Shown here one piece after another: positions 53,260 through 63,189 of a DNA stretch of 64,000 nucleotides. The translations under genes and the position numbers were made by a program. The notes beneath the pieces were generated by a model. That model saw only the letters and a list, made by a program, of their open reading frames with translations. It ran no database searches and was not told where the DNA came from. Position 1 is the stretch's first letter. Every line of letters begins with the position of its first letter. The stretch lies in contig JADANN010000461.1 in NCBI GenBank assembly GCA_018806985.1, forward strand, positions 1,116,001 to 1,180,000. Reading direction: 5' to 3'. The DNA is from Angiostrongylus vasorum. Taxonomy: Eukaryota > Nematoda > Chromadorea > Rhabditida > Metastrongylidae.

Positions 53260-54450
53260 CCCATTCATTGTCCCTATACAGTATATTAGATTACAATGTC
53301 GTAACTGACTTTTCAGACTTTGTAGCCTTCTTTGTCGTCGCAGAACGCTGATGGTATTCGTTCTGTAGTTTATCGATGAATTTTGTTCCATTGTTCTCTT
53401 GTAAATTGCAGGCTGTCGATAGTCAACTGCCATGCTACTGGGAATATCAGGAAAAGCCTATAACAGATATGAAATTGATCGAAAACCAAGGGATATTTTT
53501 ACTTGCCTACCTAACTAAAATACAATTGAATGACATTAAAAAAGACTTTCTTTTTCCTTTCAAAGGTTTGATCATTTTGCGACGAAGCCGTTTTTCGAAA
53601 ACTAACGATAATTTCTCGATAACTAGAGGATTTCAAAAGTTCAGAGGTTCTTAGATTTACGAAAGGTGGCAACTACATGTGGTAAAAACCTAGGAAAGCT
53701 CTTATGGAGGGTTGATAGAATTTCAACGAGGTAAACTTGATCGAGGACTCAGCGACACTTTTAGGAAGGGCAAAACCCCGAAGTCGCAGCCAAATCCACG
53801 TGTAAGTCTGACGATAATGCGTTGGACATCAGACTCAAATCAATGTGGCTGTGAAGAAGATTATGTATACAACGTGACATCATGCAAATACTTAACTGAT
53901 TGTGTAAGATGTTTACAAATCACTAAATCTATAGCCACATTTTTCCTGATCCCTTCGTTGTGGCTAGAAAGGTAGCATTCGTTTTTACCGAATTGGGACG
54001 CATACTGTTGGGTTCATCTCTTCATAGGACAGTCCAAGCTGGAAAGGAGTTTCCTATTTACGGCCGAAACTCCTTGCTAGCGTGGTTGTATTTTTATAAC
54101 AGCATCTGCCTGGCTACTTCCGACGATTTTTTTTACCAATGGCACTAAAAACAAAAGGTCTCCGACTAAAAGTGAGACGCTGTAAGTGTTCGTTATAGTT
54201 AGCGATTCCATTGGAGAGCTGTAGTCCCTGATACGGTCAGAGCGAAGCTCTACTGGTGCCCACACGAGTAACAGTTATTTATGAGGTACCAGTTTTTTTT
54301 CGTATGATGATGAGAACTATAGTTTTCAGATGTACGCCTAATGTGCAGCGAAAGCGGATATTGACCGTACCGCGTCGAAAATCAATAAGTGTGGCTTGCA
54401 TTCGATAAAAAAGCCTTTTCTTCGACGTCGTGAATATGCTGGAAAATCCA
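53260..54450. other. Unassigned region
   Basis: About 1.2 kb. ORFs of 60-92 codons occur on both strands without recognisable domains. A possible eroded SINE-B lies near 53640-53860 (CCCGAAGTCGCAGCCAAATC). Confidence 0.3.
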
Positions 54451-54467
54451 TAGTAGGTTCTGTTACT

Positions 54468-54856
54468 TACTTGATACTTGATACTTGACTGGCCCGTCCT
54501 CGCTGGTTGTGCGGTTCCCAGCATAATCTCTATTTTTCGGAGATTTGCTGGTTAAGCCATTATGGTTCCCTGAGTCCTGAGGTCAGCCTGGCCAAAGTCT
54601 GCCCCAGGTCTTCACCACCATGAGGCAGTCGCAGCCCTTGTTGATCAGAGGGAAATTTACCACCATGCGACTTTGATAGCAAGACAGTGGTGGATCCTGG
54701 TATTGGTTTACTCTTAGCTAGGCTTCCTGATGGAAACGCCGGACTTCTTCTCAGCTTGTGAGATCCTGCCACGGGATGAATTCCGTGCTGTACATCGCTA
54801 GTCTGACACCCAGGAACACCTCCCAGCCGCGATGAGGCGGTAAACCGTTGGCAGGG
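54468..54856 (-). mobile_element. Family C copy with TSD
   Basis: TAGGTTCTGTTACT at 54454-54467 and TAGATTCTGTTAGT at 54857-54870 bound it (two differences). The 3' tail is three TACTTGA units on the plus strand (54470-54490), a short tandem tail as in many SINEs. Full length, about 389 bp. Confidence 0.88.
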
Positions 54857-54870
54857 TAGATTCTGTTAGT

Positions 54871-55112
54871 CTATTTAACTACAGCCTCAGCCTAATTGGG
54901 TCCAATGCCGATGTGGGCTCCCCAGATCAATCTCGCTAACGTGTGATTGCTGATGGCACTTATCGATAAAAGTAGCTGAGTGACAGGCGAAACGAAGGAC
55001 CCGCATGGTGTGCGTGAGTGAACGCGTTAGCCCCTCACAAAGGGACAGCGCGTTCGTTCCCCACCGCAGACGTCTGCGGTCCGGAGTTTTGCAATTATCT
55101 CACCATCGTTGC
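54871..55112 (+). mobile_element. Family D copy bounded by a perfect TSD
   Basis: GATTCTGTTAGT occurs at 54859-54870 and 55113-55124. The 242-base insert starts just before ACTACAGCCTCAGCC and ends CTCACCATCGTTGC. It inserted into the right-hand TSD of the C copy at 54468, so it is younger. The tRNA-like module is internal, not at the 5' end. Confidence 0.88.
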
Positions 55113-55124
55113 GATTCTGTTAGT

Positions 55125-55255
55125 GTTTAGTGGAGAAAAAAAAGAACCTATCTTCAACGGTGAAAAAAAAGGAATACGTTCTCATTTTACTAAATAGTGT
55201 CGGGCAATCTTGAGCTAAGAATCGCTTCTATCAGATCATACTTTTCTGTAGACCG
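55125..55255. other. Unassigned spacer
   Basis: About 130 A-rich bases between nested insertions. Confidence 0.4.
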
Positions 55256-55265
55256 TAGTTGTTTT

Positions 55266-55649
55266 CCCTCCCAACGCTTTACCACCTCGTCATGACTGGG
55301 AGGTGTTCCTGGGTGTCGGGCTGCATGTAGAGTGGGGCGATTCATTTCCCTGGCAGGGTCTCCCAAGCTGAGAAGGAGTCCGGCATTTCTATCATGAAGC
55401 CTAGCTAGGGTAAACCAATACCAGGATCCACCACCGTCCTGGTATCAAAGTAGCATGGTGGTAAATCTCCCTTTGATCCACAAGGGCTGCGACTGCCTGT
55501 GGTGGTGAAGACCTGGGCAGACTTTGGCCAGACTGACTTCGGGATTCCAGGGTAACCGCAATGGCGTAACTAGCAAATCTGTGAAAAATGGAGATTCTGC
55601 TAGGGCTCGCACCATCAGTGAGGACGGGCCTTCAAGAACCAAATAGGTA
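55266..55649 (+). mobile_element. Family C copy with TSD
   Basis: AGTTGTTTT at 55257-55265 and 55650-55658. Starts CCTCCCAACGC and ends CTTCAAGAACCAAATAGGTA. Forms an inverted pair with the minus copy at 54468. Confidence 0.85.
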
Positions 55650-55659
55650 AGTTGTTTTT

Positions 55660-56155
55660 TCTCATTTTCGAAGTGATTTTTTTAATTCATTCGTAGTGTT
55701 TAGAATCTCTTACCTTGTACACACTAACAGAATTACTTACATGACTAGAACTAACTCACCGTTTCTTGTCGTAGAATGGCGTACTCCTTTCCATAAGTTT
55801 CGAATGATAGTGCGAAATAAAAAACAAACGTCAGCAAGTAGAGAAGCCAACGCATTACCTAAAAAAACCTCTCATGCACCTGGTCCTTTGTAAAGTAGTT
55901 CAACAGAAAGGCTGTTCGCAGATTACTGTATTTAAGCATTCGCGAATTTTATCTAGTAAAACTCAAGTTCCCTATGGGCAGAAATGAAACATGTAAAGAA
56001 AGTTGTAACATTTAAAGGTTGAGGATGGATTTTTTAAGCCTAGTCATTGTGAATGATCATCGATTGAGGAATGAAACAACGATGACACTAGTCAATAACT
56101 GCTTCATTTAAAAGACGATGTGCTTTCTTTTACAACACCTAACGTGGTATATCGC
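55660..56155. other. Unassigned spacer
   Basis: About 500 bases. A 65-codon ORF at 55696-55893 has no motif. Confidence 0.3.
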
Positions 56156-56159
56156 AGTG

Positions 56160-56515
56160 CTTCTTCCATTCAATTCGTTTCCTCGCATTCGTCAACCACG
56201 AAAGTCCTCTGCTTTCGGTGTGGATTTGGCTGCTACTTGAGGATACTTGATCTCTCAGCGTAAGTCGTTGAATCCCTGGCCTAGTCGATTCCACCAGGAA
56301 TTCTGGGATTGCGAGTGCTAAAGCGTTCCCAAATCATTATGATAGGGACTCACCATGTTTTGTGAATACGACGTAGTGAGCCGATCCTCGTGAAGTCTAG
56401 TATGAATATCGTGATCACGAAGAGAAAAAGGGGGGCTTGGGACGGGGCTAAGTGGGCTGGGACGGAGTCGAACCAGGGCCTTGTGCATATTTAACTGCTC
56501 CACTATCACCACCGG
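56160..56515 (-). mobile_element. SINE-B copy, full length
   Basis: The complement begins with a tRNA-like head: GTGATAGTGGAGCAGTTAAAT, then GGTTCGACTCCG, a perfect B box, at about 56467-56479. The 3' signature (CAAGTAGCAGCCAAATCC, then GGTTGACGAATGCGAGGAAA) is at 56175-56240. Confidence 0.75.
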
Positions 56516-56519
56516 CGCT

Positions 56520-56690
56520 TACAATTAAGAGATTAGATTCATATATGATCAGGTATATAAAAATTTCCTTAAATGGAATAATGTCGCTTTATCATGCATG
56601 GGTGGAAAGCTGTGGCAAACATGTTAATTTTGTCCACTCAGAAGGATCCCAAGCTAAGAAAAGCTGGACATTTATTATTTGAAAGTTTAA
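56520..56690. other. Unassigned spacer
   Basis: About 170 bases. A 76-codon ORF runs through from SINE-B; not called. Confidence 0.3.
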
Positions 56691-56694
56691 CTAT

Positions 56695-56985
56695 GAGAAA
56701 AAGTGAAATACAACCGCAGTGGTGCTGCGATATTTGCAAAACATGAACCCCAGGTCAGATCGAACCGCGGTTACCCTTTCCGGAGGCGAACATGTTACCC
56801 ACTGCACCACTAAGACTCTCGTTCTGCCTTTCTCTCAGCCAGTCTTTTTATCCTTACTCTGCCATAAGCAATTTCTCGTCAAGTGAATGATCTGGGGAGC
56901 ATAATTCATCCTTAAAACGAATTAAGCTGAGGGTGTAGTCGAAATCTCAATTTATAACTTTTCATCTACTACCCGTAATTTTCTT
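56695..56985 (-). mobile_element. Family D copy with intact tRNA-like boxes
   Basis: The complement reads TTAGTGGTGCAGTGGGTAAC (A box, near 56795-56812) and GGTTCGATCTG (B box, 56756-56766), about 30 bases apart, the best-kept promoter of the family. It faces the plus copy at 56986. Confidence 0.82.
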
Positions 56986-57230
56986 ATCTTTCCCGTTGAT
57001 GGATTATTGCTGATGGCACCGTTAGGGTAAAATTACATGATGCTTTAGAGAGAAAGGTGGTGCAAGGGCCTTAGTGGTGCCGTGTGTAACACCAGAGCCC
57101 CCTGAGAGGACAATCGCGGTTCAATCTCGCCTGAGGTCCAAGTTTTGAAAATATGTCAGGGTTATTGCGATTTTACTTTAAGTAATAACATTCCGTGAAA
57201 AAAATGGACAGTAGATAAAGGTTATGCATT
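56986..57230 (+). mobile_element. Family D copy, plus partner
   Basis: TTTCCCGTTGATGGATTATTG to GACAGTAGATAAAGGTTATG. The module GGTTCAATCTCGCC is a good B box. Confidence 0.8.
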
Positions 57231-57507
57231 ACGAGAAAAGTATTTCCAAGAACATTTGCTCCCTTGGCAATAACTTGGTCGCCAGATAGGGATCTACCTC
57301 CAAACCATAGGTGTCAGCATCAGCCGCCTTGAGGGAACACCACCACGGATATTTCGAGATTCCCACAGAATAGGCATCTTTTCGGAACAACAATTTACCA
57401 AGCGAATGAAGGAAATTCAGTGGGGTTACGAAGGTGCTGCTTGAGTAGCGCCGTTCAGGTACCCAAGTGCGCAAGCAGCGGCTTATGCTTTTTGAGAAAT
57501 GTCGAAG
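57229..57507 (-). other. Possible exon, unidentified
   Basis: A minus-strand frame open from 57507 to 57229 with no normal ATG. It has mixed, non-repetitive composition (TWVPERRYSSSTFVTPLNF, then KYPWWCSLKAADADTYGLEV and LATKLLPREQMF). It reads more like protein than most frames here, but no domain is recognised and no strong acceptor precedes it. Confidence 0.28.
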
Positions 57508-57509
57508 TT

Positions 57510-57890
57510 AACGATTGCGACAAGGGTAGATAGGGTTCGGCAAAAATCTGTGAGAGAACTGTCCTAGAAGTCCATGCGCAATGGACATGGTTATTGATAA
57601 AGGCATTCTACGTCCAGTTCTGTGCTGTTAAATTTTTTTACATTTGTAAACTTTTTTTATTTAAGAGCGCTTATAAACAGAAAATGCCCTCTCCCCCACC
57701 CAAAAAAACTAGCTATGAGTTCATTCGAATACAAAAAGCGATTATCGAAGACATGTCGCGATCGTTGTCCGGATCTTGTACTGTATTGGCCTTCGATAGT
57801 ATAAAATATTTCCTCGAGTCAGAGGTTAATCTTTTTTAATTTTTATCATCGTTTTCGTTGAGTTTTATTAAGAACGCCGATTCAGCCGGA
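57510..57890. other. Unassigned spacer
   Basis: Two overlapping plus ORFs (57594-57839) of 60-81 codons, AT-rich. No motif. Confidence 0.3.
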
Positions 57891-57894
57891 ACGA

Positions 57895-58045
57895 TGATCA
57901 TCGTCGAAAATGACGACAGTAAAAGCAACAACGGCGACAGCAACGGTAACAGCAAAAGCAGCGATGAAACAACGGGCTAGACAGCATCTGCAACAGCAAT
58001 AGCAAGAACAAGAATAATAGCAATAGCAATAAAAATTTCATTTCA
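57895..58045 (+). repeat. Degenerate CAA/AGC-type trinucleotide tract
   Basis: About 150 bases of imperfect units such as AGCAAC, AACAGC, AGCAAT and AGAACA. It keeps a three-base period with stops in every frame. Confidence 0.7.
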
Positions 58046-58109
58046 TAGCAGATATGCTCCGAAAGAGTCTTTGACTTTGAGCGTAGAGATATACCTAGTC
58101 AATGTTTCT

Positions 58110-58262
58110 ATCTGTCCAGGCAAAAAATTTTGCAAATTCCGAAATGAAGGAAAGTTTGGTTTGATCGGGCTCGGAATCGAACCAATGATCATGTTTATTC
58201 TAAATTTCACTCTCATCTATTGCGAACCACTCCTAACCACTTTGCTAAACGCGTTGCGCTGA
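58110..58262 (-). mobile_element. SINE-A head fragment
   Basis: The complement has GCGTTTAGCAAAGTGGTTAGG (A box) and GGTTCGATTCC, a perfect B box, at about 58174-58184. The rest of the body is lost. Confidence 0.7.
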
Positions 58263-58449
58263 AATTTGTTGGTAAGAAATTCAGGAAGAAGTGAAAGATT
58301 TTTAGTAGGCTTTCGGTTTTAGATCAATACAAATGAAGTGCAGTGAGTAACTGGCAGAATATCAGCTTTTCCTACTGAGGAAATAAAATGAGCTGAGAGA
58401 GAGTTGAGCTCTTAACTGTTACATCCATTCAGATCTAACAAAATAATTA

Positions 58450-58615
58450 CATCGATGTAAAGTACAACTGCAAGGATTCTGAGATATGAGAAAACTCAAG
58501 ACCTCAGTTGGGTTACGTATCCATGATTACCATTGCCGGGGCCTCACATGATATTCACCACATCAACCGAGGCCCTTAGTTTCTCTTTCTCCCAAACAGC
58601 TTTTTTTTTACTCTA
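58450..58615 (-). mobile_element. Family D copy, minus partner
   Basis: The complement includes GGTTGATGTGGTGAATATC and CTCATATCTCAGAATCC. Older subfamily, like 50585. Confidence 0.7.
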
Positions 58616-58815
58616 TTGGGCTGTAATTGGCAGAGAGAAAAACAGAGCAGTGCTGCTGCTGGTGTAGTGGATAGCACGTTACCCCCACGACAAGGCTAGT
58701 CACGAGCTCGAAGCCCAAATGAGGTTACGAGTTTTGCTTACATTTCAGGATCTTTGTAATTGTAGTTCACATGAAACCCAGCCATGAAAAAAAGTGCAGG
58801 AAGTAAAGAGAAGCC
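58616..58815 (+). mobile_element. Family D copy, plus partner
   Basis: Module at 58660-58714: TGGTGTAGTGGATAGCACG (A box) and GAGCTCGAAGC (B box remnant). Ends GTGCAGGAAGTAAAGAG. Confidence 0.75.
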
Positions 58816-58819
58816 AAGA

Positions 58820-59380
58820 CATTTTATCGATGTACTTAAGAACAACGAATGTTCATGAATTATTCTCTGTACATTACGCTAAAGCTATTTCTTGGTACAG
58901 TAAGGGGGTCTACTGGAAACTAGTGTCCGATCTCAATCTTCATTTTCATGGTAGAATGTTGCTCAGAACAAACCGTTTCAGATAAGAACCACTAAAATTA
59001 ACACCGTTTGGCCAACGAAAGCAAGTTAATTTGCACTAATTTTACAAAATTCTGAAATGATGAAGTCGTTGAAGACACCTACGACCTCAACTTGGTTGCT
59101 GAGGCCCGCGCAGTAAGCCGTGCCAGAGTTCTGGATAGTATATGGTGTGTGAAGCGGAGTTTGAAAGCCTAACTCGTTCGAAGTTTCTAGCGTTGGTAGT
59201 GGGACATGTAGCTGCCGTTATCATAAAAAGGATTTCTTTTGACAAGAACGGGTAGCATTCATTTAAGTTTCTTGCGCTTTTCGCCAATGTCTTGAACTCC
59301 AAGTCAGAAAACTGTGGTGAATCAACTCAAAAGACCGACTTTCTATAAACCTCGGCATATATAGTTGATAAAATTTTTTA
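58820..59380. other. Unassigned spacer
   Basis: About 560 bases. Short ORFs only (63 and 71 codons). Confidence 0.3.
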
Positions 59381-59384
59381 CATG

Positions 59385-59525
59385 ATCTTATAAACTGAGT
59401 CTCCTTTGGCTGATGCGAGGTTGGTATAGGTCTTCGTTGTCGTTGTCGTTGTTGTTGGTGTTGTTGGTCAATGGCTGACGTTTTGGCGATTTCGCCTTCC
59501 TCAGAGCCGTGGTGTTATATGAGTG
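59385..59525 (-). mobile_element. PLE end with hammerhead-like motif
   Basis: Matches 2654-2810 in the same orientation, including the TGATGCGAGGTTGG arm and GTCGTTGTCGTTG repeats. The hammerhead-like core is the clearest in the window: complement of 59498-59504 is CTGAGGA, complement of 59485-59496 is GGCG-AAAT-CGCC, followed by AAAACG where GAAACG is expected. Confidence 0.65.
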
Positions 59526-59529
59526 GGAC

Positions 59530-60065
59530 TGGAGTGTGGTGAATTAAACCAGCTGCGCATCCCCAAACGTACAGCATGACCTTCTTCCACTGCCTTTTCG
59601 GGTTTGGAAAGTGCCATGGGAGCGTTACTGAGGTCCACTCATTGCACCGGTCGTTGCCGGCTATCATCAAGAATCCATATCTCGTCGGAAATCACCAACG
59701 CTCGAAAACGATTAGCTCTGGTCGCGCAGATAAAACGCTGGCGATACCTCAAAACGACGATTTCTTGAACTGTCATTCAATTCAACATTCACTTGTGAAG
59801 CTTATTCGACTTTCTAATATTTTTTTAAACGCTACCCTTCTGCAAGTTCTTGAACTGTTTCTTGTGTATTTACTTAGAAACGTTCAATTCATATTCGTCA
59901 GCAACAGGGCGTACGAGACCTCTCTTATCACAAGGGTCGATTTGCAGTGACGAAATTTTGCTAACCAACGCTGCGTACGAGAATACCTCCTTTGCCCTTT
60001 ACTCCGTTAATGTTTCGTGTCGTTTTCAATACGTACATTTCAGTTGCAATTCGTACAACTAGATT
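59530..60065 (-). pseudogene. mariner-family transposase remnant
   Basis: Read on the minus strand in pieces: RNINGVKGKGGILVRSV (helix-turn-helix end) near 60015-59960, ISDEIWILDD at about 59663-59692, which holds the first Asp of the mariner DDE/D triad (TGDEKW-type motif), QWVD and NAPMALSKPE, then KKVMLYVWGCAAGLIHH in another frame. The order fits mariner transposases. Stops and frame changes show decay, and the remaining catalytic Asps and inverted terminal repeats are not seen. The 124-codon plus ORF (59576-59950) is its shadow. Confidence 0.7.
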
Positions 60066-60109
60066 TGCCGAAATTGGTGCTTAGCATCTGAAATCTTAAA
60101 CTTTAACGA

Positions 60110-60350
60110 GTATTCTTTCCTTGATAAGCTTACACGACGTTGATAAACAATTTTTATTCGGCTATTGTTCCGACGTCTTCGTTTTCATCAGAGCCGATGA
60201 TCCGAGTCGATGGTGCACGGTTGTTCTTCGTCTCGATGTGGCGTCTTCGCATTCGTATCGGGTTGAGTCTTCCTCAGCGGATCATCTCTCGAATAAGGCA
60301 TACTCACTCGGTGATGCCCTTTTTATAGAGGATGCAGATGTTTGGTAGTA
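60110..60350 (-). mobile_element. PLE LTR-like end with hammerhead-like motif
   Basis: The complement of 60185-60191 is CTGATGA, an exact hammerhead core element. AAACGAAGACGTCGGAAC follows. The end CACGTCGTGTAAGC-like block matches 11800-11825. Inverted relative to that copy. Confidence 0.55.
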
Positions 60351-60383
60351 GTGATTGTGCGGTGATAACAAACTTTAACTCTT

Positions 60384-60766
60384 TACTTAATACGTGAACT
60401 GCCCGTCCTCACTAGTTATGCGGGCCCCAGCATAATCACCATTTTTCGAAGATTTGCTGGTTAACCCATTGTGGTTCCCTGGAATCCCGAGGACAGCTTG
60501 GCCAAAGTCTGCCCCAGGTCGTCACCACGACAGGCAGCCGCAGCCGTTGTGGATCAGAGGGAAATTTACCACCATGCGACTTTGATAGCAAGACAGTGGT
60601 GGATCCTGGTATTGGTTTACTCTTAGCTAGGCTTCCTGATGTATACGCCAGACTCCTTCTCAGCTTGGAAGACCCTGGCAGGGGGGACGAATTTTCCCGC
60701 TATACAACGCAGTCCGACACCCAGGAACACCTCCCAGCCTCGATGAGGCGGTAAACCGTTGGGAGG
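60384..60766 (-). mobile_element. Family C copy, full length with 12 bp TSD
   Basis: ACTTTAACTCTT at 60372-60383 and 60767-60778. The 383-base insert goes from CCTCCCAACGG (5', right side) to the tail ATTAAGTA (left side). It defines both ends of family C precisely. Confidence 0.92.
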
Positions 60767-60779
60767 ACTTTAACTCTTA

Positions 60780-61260
60780 GCTTTAAATTTGCCAAGAACA
60801 CAAGTCGTATTATAATTGATTTGCGGAGAGTGAAGATGTACTAAAGGGCAACTTGCAGTGGTATATAATAGTTCAGTATTCGAGAAGAAACTGTTGCTAA
60901 AACATATAAAGGAAAAATGAAATCAATCAGGCATTAATTTCCGACCAACCAAGGAATGCGCTAGTAATGGATTCCTCACGAATAAGCTTTCAGACTCGCT
61001 CCGGCTGCAGAAATGCGAACACTTAGTGCTTCACAATTACTCAACAAGCCGAGGCGATCCCAGTTTTGACATTTTTTTCTTCGTAATCGCAATAATCAAG
61101 AAAACAGTAAATAATTTAAGGCGGCCCTCTTCCGAAGGCGAAAACACAACAACAGAGCTCCTTATTACAGTATAACTTTAAGTTTCTTGTGCACTGAAGC
61201 TAAATAATAGTTGTCTTTAATATCAAGCGCAACATGAAAGTATTTTAGGAGATCTAAGAC
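60780..61260. other. Unassigned spacer
   Basis: About 480 bases. CTTCCGAAGGCGAAAACAC near 61129-61147 faintly resembles the PLE hammerhead stem but lacks the core. Confidence 0.3.
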
Positions 61261-61267
61261 TGGCAGA

Positions 61268-61555
61268 CCATGGCGAGCGTGGCGCAGTGGTCGGAGGTGC
61301 CCAGCAACACACACGTGGAATCGATCCGCGAGCCCATGGCCCACCAAGCCTTCCATCTCTCCGGGATCGGCAAATTGGCACCAGATTTGCCTTAGAGGAT
61401 AGCAGCACTGGTTCGATAGATCAGTAGGCCACCGCGAGTCATTGTAAATGCCAGATATCCATTCAATCACTTTCAAGCGATACTTAATGAAGTTGAATGC
61501 ATGGCGTATCCCTCAGGGATTGCTCAACTCCGAGAGCTTTATCTTTAGTCCTTTT
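61268..61555 (+). mobile_element. SINE-A copy, near-consensus
   Basis: GCGTGGCGCAGTGGTCGGAGG (A box), GGAATCGATCCG (B box), 3' CCTCAGGGATTGCTCAAC and tail CTTTATCTTTAGTCC. Like 12121-12405, probably young. Confidence 0.9.
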
Positions 61556-61559
61556 TAAC

Positions 61560-62060
61560 ACTGATTTAGGATGCCATTAACATGATAAGCTGATAAAATA
61601 AATAGTTACTGATAAAAATGTTAGACAGCCATTGCTGAATGAAAATAGATTTTCACGAGTAGAAAGCTTTCGAAAATCCTAAACTACCAAGGATTGCTAG
61701 AATTGTTAAGAAGTTGGTATTCTTCTAAAGGGAAATTCCTCCAAGAGGAAAAATACCTGTTCTGCAATGGTTAATTCATTGCGTTGATTTCGATGTCTTG
61801 TCTTTCCTCTCGCTAGAAAAAAAAAACGCCGTTGAAACCAAAGGCAGTTAATGAAATGGTTTTTAATTATAGCTCCATTGTCGTTAAGTCTAAGTGTTCT
61901 TTCCTTGAACGCAATAAAAATTGATGAATAGATGAGTGTACCGGAATTAAGCTGTTACCTTGCAAGAAACGTTTCAACGTCGTTGAGATCGCAACATAAC
62001 ATTATTCTTTCATTTGTGCTAAATTCGCGGACCGTTGGTATAAATCAAGGTTTTTTGCGT
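61560..62060. other. Unassigned spacer
   Basis: About 500 bases, AT-rich. Confidence 0.3.
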
Positions 62061-62067
62061 CGTATTT

Positions 62068-62325
62068 GTTAGAGGTGGTCTGCTACGCAAATGTGCTCAT
62101 TGGTTCGATCCCGCGCGGCCGTTAACTAAGCAAAGAGTTCTACTGGGGGCTCACAAACTAGTACCGGGTTTATATTGGCTTAAACGCATTGATTCCTTAC
62201 CACAATAATTGTAAAAGCCAGGTATGCACTCCATCACCTTTGTGGTGCTAAGATTGCAGACGAAAGATTGGCGCAACTCGGAGGATTGATCAACTTCGAA
62301 CGCTTTATCGTATAAGCATGGCTTG
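62068..62325 (+). mobile_element. SINE-A copy, diverged
   Basis: B box TTGGTTCGATCCCGCG is intact. The A box is lost (TTGTTAGAGGTGG). Ends ATTGATCAACTTCG and CTTTATCG. Confidence 0.7.
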
Positions 62326-62329
62326 TAAT

Positions 62330-63185
62330 AGGAATTAATACGTGGTTTACCACAAAAGTTGAAGTGCTTCGTACACGGTAGTATGTTGAAGTTGGGACGA
62401 GAACTAATCGCAATCTCAAATTGTTCATTACTTTCTGTTGCAGAACTCTAAGCATCTTAGAACTTTTTAGTACTTACTAGAAAGTGCATTGATAATGGAA
62501 TATGTAATAAGGAATGAAATGGTAAAGACATGCGATAATTTCACAAACATCATTGCACCTATAGGGTTTCGTTGGTTTTAATTTTTCACAGGAACTTGAT
62601 CAAAAATTCCAGTCTTTCTTATTGCCTGATATATGACTCACAGTTTTCCAGCTAACCAGTTGATTGGAACTTAGTGGTTCAGGTGGATTTTTTTCCTGGA
62701 GTTCTGGGACATTGTAGCAACACTTTCAGAGTTCCCGTTCACTACACCCAAATGAAGAGGTTTGTAGTGGAGTAGGCAAGGCTAGCAGTCACATGAAAAA
62801 AATCGTTTGTCACCACTGCGATGCGTAGTTTTTTTAGTAGTATAGGTTTACTGTTATGCATGACCTGCTTTTTAGAATCAACTTTTTTTAACGAGCCTAC
62901 TTTGTTAAAAGAGCTGACCCCTAACCGTGTATTTCCATGTCCACAAACACTCAACTGCCAGAGCGAGGACCGAGCCAATCAATATGTCTAGAAGTTGTTG
63001 TTGAAATCCCTTTATTGAATCTGCTAATTCTTTTTCGTAGTTTTCTTTACTTTCTTTTTGCAATAACATAATTACCCCACAAAGGATGTAAACATATAGG
63101 AAAAGGGCTCCAGAAAAGTTCAAATTCAGAAAAGAACAAGTTCAGTAGCGAAACCATTTCTTTCGTTCCACAGCCACGTATTGAG
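62330..63185. other. Unassigned region
   Basis: About 850 bases without a recognised repeat or domain. Two overlapping minus ORFs (72 and 78 codons, 62742-63123) share no known motif. Confidence 0.3.
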
Positions 63186-63189
63186 GGGA

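Noticed and set aside
56448..56515. tRNA-like sequence with a perfect B box on the minus strand, first taken as a tRNA gene
   Set aside because: No acceptor stem can be formed, and it continues into a SINE-B body and tail, so it is the SINE head.
58170..58262. Possible tRNA gene on the minus strand (perfect A and B boxes)
   Set aside because: The distance between boxes is too long and the stems do not pair. It fits a SINE-A head.
61129..61147. Possible further hammerhead-like motif (CTTCCGAAGGCGAAAACAC)
   Set aside because: Lacks the CUGANGA core; the match is limited to a few bases.
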